A stretch of DNA of 64,000 nt from Nymphaea colorata (Eukaryota; Streptophyta; Magnoliopsida; Nymphaeales; Nymphaeaceae), in the NCBI RefSeq assembly GCF_008831285.2, contig NC_045141.1:26339315-26403314 (forward strand), written 5' to 3'. This document shows positions 23,132-32,670 of this stretch, one piece after another (the first letter of the stretch is position 1; the number at the start of each line of letters is the position of its first letter). Made by a program: the position numbers and the translations under genes. The notes under the pieces are model-generated. The model saw only the letters and a program-made list of their open reading frames with translations. It was not told where the DNA came from and did no database searches.

Positions 23132-26100
23132 GTTGGAGCGTATATGTCAAATAGGCTCAACTTGGAACAGCAGCTTTGGAATGGTCCCCTTGCAAGAGCC
23201 TTAGTAAAGATATCAGCCGTTTGCCCTGTAGTTGAAATGTGTGAGGTACTTACAAACCCCTTTTGAATCATGTCTCTAGTATAGTGACAATCTACTTCAA
23301 CATGCTTGGTTCTTTCATGAAAAGCCGGATTATTAGCAATAAACAGTGCAGCTTTGTTATCACATAACAGTTGCATAGGAAGAGGCACTTCGACAGTAAG
23401 ATCCAACATCAGGGATCTAACCCACATAACTTCAGCAGTACCCTGAGCCATAGCTCTATACTCAGATTCTGCACTTGATCTGGCAACCACAGTTTGCTTC
23501 TTACTCTTCCATGTAACCAAGTTGGATCCAATAAACACACAAAATCCAGTAGTGGATTTTCTGTCTGAGGGGCATCCTGCATAGTCGGCATCAACATACA
23601 CAGATATAGTGAGTGAGGTACCATTCTGAAAGAAGAGTCCCGTTCCTGGTGAATTCTTTAGATACCTAAGAATCATCATAGCAGCATCCCAATGAACTTT
23701 CTTGGGCTTATCCATAAATTGACTCACTCTGCTAACAGCATAGGCAATGTCAGGTCGAGTAACAGTGATGTATAGGAGCTTCCCAACAATCCCTCTATAC
23801 TGTCTTGCATCAACATCTTCAGTATCATCATCATACAAGCGGGTATTGATATCCATAGGCGTGGATGCAGGCCGACACCCCAGCATCCCTGTCTCTTGCA
23901 AAACATCAGTAACGTATTTCCTCTGGCACATGATAAGGCCCTTTTGATTTCTGGCAAACTCAATACCAAGGAAATAACGTAGTTCACCAAGGTCCTTGGT
24001 GACAAAGTGTTGTCCAAGGACATCCTTGATGTTAGAAATCCCCTGATCATCATCCCCTGTAACAATGATATCATCAACATAAACAAGAACTATCACCGTA
24101 CCTGTAGAAGTCTTCTTGACAAAGAGGGAATGGTCGGCCGAAGAACGTCTGAAGCCCTCATTCTCAATATTCTCTGACAATTTTTGAAACCAAGCTCGAG
24201 GACTCTGTTTCAGACCATAAATCGCCTTTCGCAATCTGCACACTTTCTGACACTCCCCCTCAGCAACAAACCCTGGTGGTTGCTGCATATACACTTCTTC
24301 ATGTAAGTCACCATAGAGAAAGGCATTTTTGACATCAAGCTGTGAGAGGGACCAATTCTTGCTGACAGCCACAGCAAGGAGAATCCGTAAGGAAGCATGT
24401 CGTGCCACAGGAGAGAAGGTATCATAATAATCAACCCCATAAGTTTGGGTATAGCCTTTTGCAACCAGACGACTGTCAATACTGCCATCTGTTCGGTATT
24501 TGATAGTAAAGACCCATCTGCAACCAACAATGGCTGCATCAACTGAAGGAGTAACAAGGGTCCAGGTGCCTCTAGACTGAAGAGCATCCATCTCTTCTTG
24601 CATAGCCGCTGCCCATTTGGGATCAGAGAGAGCATCCATGGGATTCTGTGGAAGAGCAATAGCCGACAGCCCCTTGACAAACTGTCGGTACATAGGGGTG
24701 AGTCTATCCATGGATAAATGACCAGAGATAGGATGCAAAGTGCAACTGCGTTTGCCTTTCCTTTGAGCAATGGGCACATCAAGTTCATTAGGAGCAGGAA
24801 CATGCTCGTGACATACTCCTATGTCATCATTACATAAAACATTGTCAGTTGAGTTTGTGTCATGAATTACCTTGGGCGTGCTGGGTGAAGGCACAGGTGC
24901 ACATTGAACAGGCGCAGCAGGCTTAGTACGACGATGGTAGACAGCCCCAAAACGTGGATCAACTGGGTTTGGACAACTCATGAGAGGTAGAGGAAATTGG
25001 ACTTCATCATTTAATGCAGGCGCCCTTAATTGAGTTCCATTTGGGGAGAAGAAAGAGGTTGATTCAAAAAATGTAACATCAGCACTCACATAATACCGAC
25101 GAGTAGAAGGATCATAACATCGATATCCCTTTTGAGTGCGGGAATAACCAACAAAGATCGTTTTGATGGCCCGAGGAGACAATTTATCTCGCCCAGGACC
25201 AAGCAACTGAACAAAGGCAACACATCCAAAAACACGAGGTGGAACAGAAAACAAGTCTCTGTCAGGAAAGAGGACAGAGATAGGAATAAGGTCTCCCAAC
25301 ACAGATGACGGCATACGATTAATAAGATAGCATGCTGTGAGAACAGCATCGCCCCAGTAAGAATGGGGAACATGGCTATGTATGATAATGGTTCTGGCAA
25401 CATCAAGAATATGACGGTGTTTCCGTTCAGCAACCCCATTTTGTTGGGAGGTATAGGCACAAGAAGTTTGGTGGATGATACCCTTATCCCTGAAAAATTG
25501 TTCCAAAGAGGAAGCACAGAACTCAAGAGCATTGTCAGAGCGCACAATTTTGACACAAGTATCAAACTGAGTCAGAATTTCATTGATAAAATTTTTGATT
25601 ACATGACCCACTTCAGATTTATGCTTCATAAGAAAAACCCAACTAACACGACTATAGTCATCGACAGCAACAAGATAATATCGATGACCTTGAAGAGCAG
25701 GTGTACGACTCGGACCCCAAACATCAAAATGAAGTAACTCAAACACAGAATGGCTACTTCGACTGGGCCGCGGAGGAAAGGATGACCTATGGTGTTTGCC
25801 CAACTGACAAGACTCGCATTGAAAAGAAGACTTGGGAGACAGCTGAGGAAGAACATGCAGCAGTTTCTGAAACGGTAGATGTCCAAAACGTAAATGCCAA
25901 GTATAAGCCGAGGATGAGGACGACCCTGCAGAGGTAGATCCAGCAAAGGGAAAGGGATGCACTAGCCTGTAAAGACCTCCCTGTTCACGGCCACTGCCAA
26001 TCACCCTGCCCGTCAGTATATCCTGAAACACAAGAGAAGAGGAGTCAAATATCGCACGACAGTTTAAATCTCTGGTAATCTGACTGATAGATAGTAGGCT

Positions 26101-27324
26101 ATGTGGGAATTCTGGTGCATGAAGAACATGTTGCAATGGTAATGATGAAGTAAGTTGGACCTCTCCAAGTCCAACAACGGGAGAATATTTGCCATCTGCT
26201 AGAATAACCGAGCGACCAGGTGGAGTAGGGACATAAGAAGTAAACTGTGCCTTGTCTCCACAGAGATGTGTCGATGCACCCGAATCAATGAGCCAATCTG
26301 TAGTGTCAGAATACATACCAGATGAAGATGCACTGGCAGCAGTAGTGATAGTAGAGGTGGTCGGATCAGGAGCTTGTTGAGGTCTATCTCCAATCAAGTG
26401 TCTCAACTGAGAGATAATATCATCTGCACGTAACTCACTGGAGGAAACAGGATGTTGAGTCTTAGGCTGCTCTGAAGAATCAGTAAAAACAGTCTGATTG
26501 GCAACAGCTGGACGACCATGTTTCTGCCAACACTTATCCACAGTGTGACCAATGCGATGACAAAACTGACATACTGGGCGCGAAGGGGTATTGCCACGGC
26601 CACGGTATCCTCGTCCTCTGGCAAAGAGGGACCCACCTCTGCCACGAGTAGCAAGCATAGCAGAAGTGGTATCAAGAACAGTCGATGAAGGGATTGGAAT
26701 TCTGCTTAGCCTACTATAAGCTTCATCAATAGGAGGAATCGAGGGACTAGTGAGCATCTGATTCTTTGCTGATTCATAAACAGAGTCTAATCCAGACAGA
26801 AATACTCCGACCATAAGCATATCTCTGTATGCCTTCTGTTGCTCACACTTACATGCAGGAAAGTAGCTGTTTAGTCTCTCAAACATGGACTTGAGACTAG
26901 AATAATAAGTATGTAGAGGGCGACCATCTTGGCGCATCTGATGAATATCATGATGAAGCTGCATAATTCTGGTTTCATTCCTTGCTTGTGAATAGGTGGC
27001 TGCAAGGGAATCCCACATATCCTTTGCACTTTCCTTATGCAGGACTTCATTGGCAATGTCTTGAGTAAGAGTACCAACAATCCATACCATAACCAACGAA
27101 TTATCTTTAAACCAAGTAGTATATTTTCCTACCTTCTGTACGGGCTCGGGCTCCAATATAAGATGTTCCTTCTCATGAGCGATCAAGGTTCTTTTTACTT
27201 GCATGGCCCACATCTCGTAATTACCCCCATCCATTTTGGTGATAAAGCTGGAAAATGGGGAACTCTTCATCTCTCCCGACGACACAAAGGAAGAGGTATT
27301 AGCGCCGCTGCTAATTTCAGACAT
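23128..27324 (-). CDS. Copia gag-pol polyprotein, intact (1398 aa)
   Basis: Domains in order: gag, about residues 20-240 (MDGGNYEMWA near 31). Next comes a CCHC zinc knuckle at C252, C255, H260 and C265, then aspartic protease with LIDSGAST (D347). The integrase zinc-binding region is H477, H482, C503 and C506. The integrase core triad is D534, D597 and E633, the last two separated by 35 residues. Reverse transcriptase has D997 and YVDDIIV (D1084, D1085). RNase H has D1245, E1286 and D1322, ending near LFDIYAPT. It makes the particle, cuts itself, copies the RNA to DNA and inserts the copy. No stop or frameshift is present and all key residues I checked are intact. Gag and pol share one frame, as in many plant copia elements. 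The start is the first ATG of the frame, after a 640-bp leader. Confidence 0.97.
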   Translation of the reverse strand: MSEISSGANTSSFVSSGEMKSSPFSSFITKMDGGNYEMWAMQVKRTLIAHEKEHLILEPEPVQKVGKYTTWFKDNSLVMVWIVGTLTQDIANEVLHKESAKDMWDSLAATYSQARNETRIMQLHHDIHQMRQDGRPLHTYYSSLKSMFERLNSYFPACKCEQQKAYRDMLMVGVFLSGLDSVYESAKNQMLTSPSIPPIDEAYSRLSRIPIPSSTVLDTTSAMLATRGRGGSLFARGRGYRGRGNTPSRPVCQFCHRIGHTVDKCWQKHGRPAVANQTVFTDSSEQPKTQHPVSSSELRADDIISQLRHLIGDRPQQAPDPTTSTITTAASASSSGMYSDTTDWLIDSGASTHLCGDKAQFTSYVPTPPGRSVILADGKYSPVVGLGEVQLTSSLPLQHVLHAPEFPHSLLSISQITRDLNCRAIFDSSSLVFQDILTGRVIGSGREQGGLYRLVHPFPFAGSTSAGSSSSSAYTWHLRFGHLPFQKLLHVLPQLSPKSSFQCESCQLGKHHRSSFPPRPSRSSHSVFELLHFDVWGPSRTPALQGHRYYLVAVDDYSRVSWVFLMKHKSEVGHVIKNFINEILTQFDTCVKIVRSDNALEFCASSLEQFFRDKGIIHQTSCAYTSQQNGVAERKHRHILDVARTIIIHSHVPHSYWGDAVLTACYLINRMPSSVLGDLIPISVLFPDRDLFSVPPRVFGCVAFVQLLGPGRDKLSPRAIKTIFVGYSRTQKGYRCYDPSTRRYYVSADVTFFESTSFFSPNGTQLRAPALNDEVQFPLPLMSCPNPVDPRFGAVYHRRTKPAAPVQCAPVPSPSTPKVIHDTNSTDNVLCNDDIGVCHEHVPAPNELDVPIAQRKGKRSCTLHPISGHLSMDRLTPMYRQFVKGLSAIALPQNPMDALSDPKWAAAMQEEMDALQSRGTWTLVTPSVDAAIVGCRWVFTIKYRTDGSIDSRLVAKGYTQTYGVDYYDTFSPVARHASLRILLAVAVSKNWSLSQLDVKNAFLYGDLHEEVYMQQPPGFVAEGECQKVCRLRKAIYGLKQSPRAWFQKLSENIENEGFRRSSADHSLFVKKTSTGTVIVLVYVDDIIVTGDDDQGISNIKDVLGQHFVTKDLGELRYFLGIEFARNQKGLIMCQRKYVTDVLQETGMLGCRPASTPMDINTRLYDDDTEDVDARQYRGIVGKLLYITVTRPDIAYAVSRVSQFMDKPKKVHWDAAMMILRYLKNSPGTGLFFQNGTSLTISVYVDADYAGCPSDRKSTTGFCVFIGSNLVTWKSKKQTVVARSSAESEYRAMAQGTAEVMWVRSLMLDLTVEVPLPMQLLCDNKAALFIANNPAFHERTKHVEVDCHYTRDMIQKGFVSTSHISTTGQTADIFTKALARGPFQSCCSKLSLFDIYAPT

Positions 27325-27952
27325 CGCTCAACACAATGGAGGAAACCGAGCCACGGAATAGGAAGTGCAGGCAAAAAGAAGACAATCACATATCGAAAGA
27401 CAACATGCTGATCATGAAGCAGTTAACACGGGCAGCAATCCATAAGTCTGATCGGCTGGAAGAGGCAACAACAGAACTGAACGAAGACAGATTACCAGAG
27501 GCGACAGCGAAGACGCTGAGAGGAAAATCAGCGTGCAGAGCAGCGGCGGAGTAGAGGAGGCGATGCAGCGAAGACGCTGAGAAGAAAATCAGCGTGCAGG
27601 GCAGCGGCGGAGCAGAGGAGAATGGTGGAGACAGCAGGGGCGATGCAGCGTGCAGCAGCAGCGGAGAAGCAACAGTGACAGACGGCGGCGGCGGGCGGAG
27701 GTGACAGCCACGGCGGGCAGCGGCGAAGATGACTGCAACAGCGGACGGAGGCGTCGGGCGGAGAAGACAGCAACGGGCGGAGGCGTCGGGTGGAGAAGAC
27801 AGGACAGCGACTGGCAGAGGAGTCGGGTGGAGAGGTCAGCGACGGGCGGAGATGGGTGGACACGAGCGGGTGGAGGAAGCGCAGCGATGGGCGCGGTCAG
27901 GCGGCGGGCGGCGCCGCTCAATCGGCGCGCCAAGGAGGAGGAGACGGCTGCT
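27325..27952 (-). other. Copia 5' leader, GC-rich with a 61-bp tandem duplication
   Basis: The untranslated leader between primer site and gag is strikingly GC-rich and strand-biased (GA/GCG-rich on the plus strand), unlike the AT-rich surroundings. A 61-bp unit starting CAGCGAAGACGCTGAG begins at 27505 and again at 27566. Overlapping open frames on both strands (27528-27967) are low-complexity and not genes. A structured leader could carry packaging or dimerisation signals; that is inference. Confidence 0.75.
27505..27626. repeat. 61-bp imperfect tandem duplication in the copia leader
   Basis: Units at 27505-27565 and 27566-27626 share CAGCGAAGACGCTGAG, AAAATCAGCGTGCAG and GCAGCGGCGGAG, with a few substitutions and divergence at the right end of the second copy. 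Confidence 0.8.
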
Positions 27953-27964
27953 GCTCTGATACCA
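27953..27964 (-). promoter_or_regulatory. Primer-binding site for initiator tRNA-Met
   Basis: TGGTATCAGAGC on the minus strand begins at the base next to the 5' LTR. It matches the 3' end of plant initiator methionine tRNA, the usual primer for first-strand synthesis in copia elements. Confidence 0.95.
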
Positions 27965-28129
27965 TGATAAGATTAGAAAGAATAATCTTTGATTAACCTC
28001 GAAATCTGCCCTAACTCCTCTTTATATAGACTAGAGGAGAGAGAGAAGTTACAAGAGAAACATCTAAAGGAAAAGTTATTACAAAAGTACCCTCTTAAAC
28101 CTAAAACTGAATATAAACACATCTTAACA
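27965..28129 (-). repeat. 5' LTR of the copia element (165 bp)
   Basis: This is identical to the 3' LTR. It carries the TATATAAAG promoter box at 28020-28028 (minus strand), from which transcription would run leftwards through gag-pol. Confidence 0.96.
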
Positions 28130-28800
28130 AAGAAAAAAGACTCGGCCAGCAACTCTAACCATTAACTTGCCATTCCATAGGACTCCTACTCACTAGGCCG
28201 CCTGCAGCCTTGCACCACCTTAACATCGGCACATATACATCAATTCCATAAACACGCTGGTTAGTTGGTCGGAGACAAGTGACCTTTCTAAACCCCATAG
28301 TGTCAACATCCTCCATTGGCTTCTCGACAATTAAGACTGCTGCTTCACTTGTATAGTGGTATGGTAGGGTTTGGCAAAACTTGGGCCCAGCAACGTCCGG
28401 GGAATTGCAATCGACTTCCAACAATCCCTGAAACTACACCAAACCACCAATTGCCATTGTCTAGCCTTCGAAACACTTCAGCCAACTACATCGGCAAGGA
28501 CTCTTCTCCAGGCCAAACTGGTCAGACAATGACTCCCTCTGGGCGGCACAACCTCTGACTTTTCTTCCTTAGCATGGTTAGGACTCCAAGATTCAGGACT
28601 AGGCACACCATACAGCTCAGTCCCAATTTGTAGTAGAAAATAGCCATGATGAATTCCATCTTATGGCATAAGCGGCCCGTGGAGGATCGACTGGCCTTTT
28701 GGTATGCTATTAGCCACCGCCAACAAGGGTCACCCCTTCAAACCCAATAACACATGCACGCTCAGCCCTAATCCCAATTAGGGTCCTCCCTCGCCAAAGG
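28130..28800 (-). repeat. Block B0, part right of the copia insertion
   Basis: AAGAA (28130-28134) is the second target duplicate. The block then continues as in 40,056-40,640, 41,435-42,230 and 53,548-54,340. Its minus-strand frame with EKPMEDVDTMGFRKVTCLRP is shared with the other copies but broken elsewhere, and I assign no function. Confidence 0.7.
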
Positions 28801-28915
28801 GCCAGACTCTCAATGTTCGTGGTGGTTTTAGGAATAAAAACACACCAAGAAAATGAAGAAACAATCCTACATTCACTAGCTAAGTTGAACCCTATGCTTA
28901 TTAACTGACAGACCT

Positions 28916-28918
<3 letters not shown>

Positions 28919-28948
<30 letters not shown>

Positions 28949-28987
28949 AACACACACACACACACACACACAAAAAAAAAAAAAAAT
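28919..28987. repeat. Compound microsatellite (CT)n(AC)n(A)n, unit I
   Basis: A CT run passes into an AC run and then an A run. Lengths differ between the three copies (28,919; 42,320; 54,436): unit I has TAACAC at the CT/AC junction and no CCC before the A run. Confidence 0.92.
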
Positions 28988-31518
28988 CAACAAAGCAAGC
29001 AATAGTACAAAGTTTACAAACATTTCCACTAATGCCTACAAGGTTAATGAGAAAGATTCCGCTTGAATACTACACAATGTTGCAGATTCTACCTAAGAGG
29101 CAATAGAAGTAATTTTCGTATACTTTCGCCATGCCCTGGCAAGGGCAACAAAAATTTGGTGTGGTTTTTATATTAAATCTCTTTAAAATGATATTTGAAA
29201 AAAAAAACAATGACAACAATACACCAAATTTTAAATTTATAACCAAAGAAAAACAAGTGCCAAGTCCATATCGAATATGGGGGAACAAACATATACTAAC
29301 AAACATAGACTAAGATGGACTCAAATATGCACAATTCTCTGGATGCCAAACATATATTAAGATAGACCAAAAATGCAAGATTGTCTGGTTGCATCTTTCC
29401 TGTGATCACCAACTTGGAAACAAATAAGACTTGGAAAAAAATAAAATAACTCTAAGATAGACTAATAAGCGCCTTAATTAGCCCCTAAAGATATACATCA
29501 AATGGAAAATAGTGGTCTAATGCATAAGTTGTCTAATGCATACACTAGCAATCACAAATTGAGGTAAAAGACAAACTAATTGATTACTAGAAACTTGTCC
29601 GGTTGCTGCAAGCAATCTAATTTCTGCACATATATGTAATTTTCTCATAAATGTATAGCAAAAATTCAATGTTTTCAATATAAATTTGCAATCACTTTGC
29701 AACCACTGAGTCAAATCAGATTCCTTACAAAAAAATAAGCTAAACCCAAGAGATAAAAGGTCTTGGGAAGCAAAACAAATCAATTACCAAAGGTCACCCA
29801 AAAATCCACAATTTTGGAATAGAATTTTACAACAACAACAACTCTATCTCTGCAGGTTAGGAGATTTCTGGTGTGTGGTTTTCAAGCTCTCAAACGTACA
29901 GGCAAAAATTTGGTTTTCTACAAAATTATGACAAGCCAATGAACAAAAAACACAAACAAACAATTGTTTACCTATCTTTATGCAAGTCATTGTCTAGCTA
30001 ACAGAACGATAGGAAATTCATTACACTCGATATGAATGGAATATGTTTGAGGGGTAGCAGTTTTGGCAACAAGAAAACGACATCTTTCAAAAACAAAGAG
30101 GGGTTGAGAGTTCCTCATAGGTCCAATAAGCTAGGAAACATAACAAAAGATGTCAAGTTTTTATTTTGAAACAGCTCATAAATCATTGATTTAAATCATA
30201 AGCTTGAGTGCTCGTTGTGCAAATGATATGCACTTCATTTACCCTCAATATTGTACAAGCATTAGGATTCGTTTCGCATCAATGTTGTTGAATATCTAGA
30301 AATGAAAATCTTTAAATTTCCAAAATATGAACATAAAGGAATCATCCTCAACATCTTAGAAAGTCAAAAAGAGGAATGGCTATTGACTCAAGACTCGCAC
30401 ATCCACAAAAGACTGTCACATTCAATTCGTAGTGAGTTCAGCCTTCATGCCATTCATATCTTGACAGGCACCTTTTCTTGCTTTTTTTTTCCTTTTTTTT
30501 TTTTTGCAATCGGCTTTTTGCCGTTTCTTTTTTTTTTTCATTTTTGCATTTGATTTTTTTTATTTAGGCCGACCTTCACCTTTGAGGGAATCTCTCACCA
30601 CCCCAAAGGCTACTACGGAGCTCCACCACTTTAGTGGTTATGTGTAGCTTTTTCATGTATCCAACTCGTTTCACCTTGCGGGTTTTCAACATGTCAAAAG
30701 TTCATAGGTCTTCATCTTCGCGGCATAGACATAAATCACCTTTATGCCTACCCGGTACTCTCGATTACTGACCCAGAGGAACAACCACATGAGCTCCGAG
30801 CCCATCTCTCAACTCTCATTTTGCTACCTGCCAAGATTTTAAAAGGCATTATGGCTTCTCTCCTAGGATATTTTCCCGATAAATCTTTGCAGAGGCTTGA
30901 TCACTTAAGTCAATAGCCTTTCATAGTCTTGACTTTCTCAGCTTCATAGAATTTTTCTTCACTGCTCATATCTAGGATCTTTTCAAATTTCCTCTTCTAA
31001 TGATTCACAACAAAAACTTGAATTTTTTTCCTTCTACTCGAGGAGGTATTAAGAATAACATGAAGGTATATCATTATGTGAGAAAACTTTTTAAAAATGC
31101 TTTTAGGTAAAACTAAAATTTTTCATTTGTCAAAAAGTTCTTGACATCAAATGGTACATCACCTACAAGTAAAAACTCTCGTCTGCCAAAAGACACGAGC
31201 GTTTATGAAACCAGCTGGATTTGTTGGGTAGAAGAATGAACTACATCAGCTCTCCTACAAAAGTAGGGACTACACAAAAATGTTGGTTTGAGGGTGAAGA
31301 GTTCTCATAAGTGTCAGGTCCTCAATTAATTGGAAGTTTCAAACAATTGGGTAAAGCACATTCTCTCCCTAAACAAACGACTAGGTTTAGATTGCACAAA
31401 AGCTTGGCCCATCGACAACTTGTGGCTTCCATAATTTCACCAACAGTTGGTGAACACCATACTTATGAACCAACAAAAAAGTTGTCTCCACAATCAGCAA
31501 ATCAAAGCCCAAACCAGA

Positions 31519-31530
31519 GCTCTGATACCA
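31519..31530 (-). promoter_or_regulatory. Orphan primer-binding-site match, block A1
   Basis: TGGTATCAGAGC on the minus strand matches the initiator tRNA-Met primer site exactly. TGTGTAAACC begins a few bases to its right, which could be an LTR edge. No gag-pol lies to its left, so this is at most a remnant of an LTR element. Confidence 0.5.
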
Positions 31531-32034
31531 TAAAAATGTGTAAACCTACAATGAAACTCAATCAAAGGCACTAATGCCAAGTCACCAAGAAAGTAAAGAA
31601 TGAAAAACATAATTGAATCACAACAAAAGTCATGGAAAAAGCTTCCTTACAATGGCAAACACAAGATCTACATATACACACATATGAAGGATCTAGCATA
31701 AGAGCAGTCTGCAACCTTATCCTTGTCGAGCATTGAAATGGTCTTCTCAGTAGCAGAAATCCACAAACAGGAAGCTATTAGAAAAACACCAGTTACGACT
31801 CGGACCATATTGAAGTGAAGACTGTAACCGAAACTACTGTCTCGGAAGAGGAGCATGTAAACAAATCCTGTCAGTCAGACCCCCCCCCCCCCCTCATTTA
31901 CATCACACAAAACAATGCAACACCACTTCTAATACAGAGACAAACTTCCAGCTACAGTTGCAGTATCAGAGTTTGAAGACCGTGAGGAGAACGTAAAACA
32001 GAACTTGAAACAAGAGAACGTATCAAGTGTGCAG

Positions 32035-32144
32035 CCAAGCTCCTAACCGCACCTTCAATGTGAAAATTTCTCATAAAATTACTCAATTTCCAAGCTCCTA
32101 ACCGCACCTTCAATGTGAAAATTTCTCATAAAATTACTCAATTT
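32035..32144. repeat. 55-bp perfect tandem duplication, block A1
   Basis: CCAAGCTCCTAACCGCACCT and the following 35 bases occur twice head to tail. The same pair is at 45087-45196 and 57544-57653, so it predates the array's amplification. Confidence 0.9.
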
Positions 32145-32636
32145 CACCATAAAACAACCTGCGTTGGAGATTTAGGAATCGTCCTTATAACAGTGCTTCA
32201 AGTATGGCAAAACATGGCTTATCCCCTCATGTCCGAAACACTGCCAAAACATGTTCTGCTGCCAAATTCTCTTAAAACAAAACCCTGTGGTGTTTCATTC
32301 CTGGAACGGAGTGTAAGCCCGTAAACGATCGTCAGAAAAGGAAAACACCATTGTCGGGTCAGAAAAAAAATAAAAGCTCTTAAAAAACACGACCATGCAA
32401 AACAAAAAAAAACAAAGGAAATCAGGGAATCTCAACCTCGCGAAACAAAAAAACCGGATGCCTATGGATTAAAGTCATCAGCAACTAGAGGCAGGAAAAG
32501 AAGACCCTCAACTTGGAAGATGAAAGCGAGGAAAATGTCGCTCAAATCTATCCAATTCCAACCTGAACAAGGTAAGAAAGGAGAAACAGGACAAGGAAAT
32601 GGCAGGACAAAACACAATGAATCTACTTCATCGCAG

Positions 32637-32670
<34 letters not shown>

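Larger units (their letters stand above)
22956..28129 (-). mobile_element. Complete, very young Ty1/copia LTR retrotransposon (5174 bp)
   Basis: Seen: two identical 165-bp LTRs (TG...CA), an AAGAA target duplication, and a primer-binding site TGGTATCAGAGC touching the 5' LTR. A polypurine tract TTGAGGGGGAG touches the 3' LTR, and one uninterrupted gag-pol frame of 1398 codons fills most of the interior. Known: the order protease, integrase, reverse transcriptase, RNase H defines Ty1/copia, and the primer site fits the initiator tRNA-Met. Identical LTRs mean little or no mutation since insertion. All parts needed for transposition appear present, so it may be autonomous. The short LTRs suggest a compact copia lineage, but I do not assign a clade. 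Confidence 0.97.

Noticed and set aside
23409-26675. Several antisense and off-frame open frames inside the copia element
   Set aside because: They lie within the intact gag-pol frame and show no independent features.
27528-27967. Overlapping open frames of 68-114 residues on both strands in the copia leader
   Set aside because: They are low-complexity translations of a GC-rich repetitive leader and overlap in several frames on both strands.
28155-28424. Minus-strand frame with EKPKEDVDTMGFRK shared by all block B copies, including the diverged one at 7.4 kb
   Set aside because: Differences I compared between the 7.4-kb and 40.2-kb copies mostly change the residue (V/I, T/P, L/P, D/G, G/R), with few silent changes, so there is no sign of selection for a protein.
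28919-28987. Regular repeats considered as a possible CRISPR array
   Set aside because: It is a simple compound microsatellite in plant nuclear DNA, with no spacers and no direct-repeat/spacer pattern anywhere in the window.
31311-31574. An 87-residue plus-strand open frame that is identical in three units (also 44704 and 56821)
   Set aside because: The surrounding non-coding DNA is equally conserved, so identity reflects recent duplication. No domain, splice site or homolog is recognisable, and it overlaps the PBS-like remnant.
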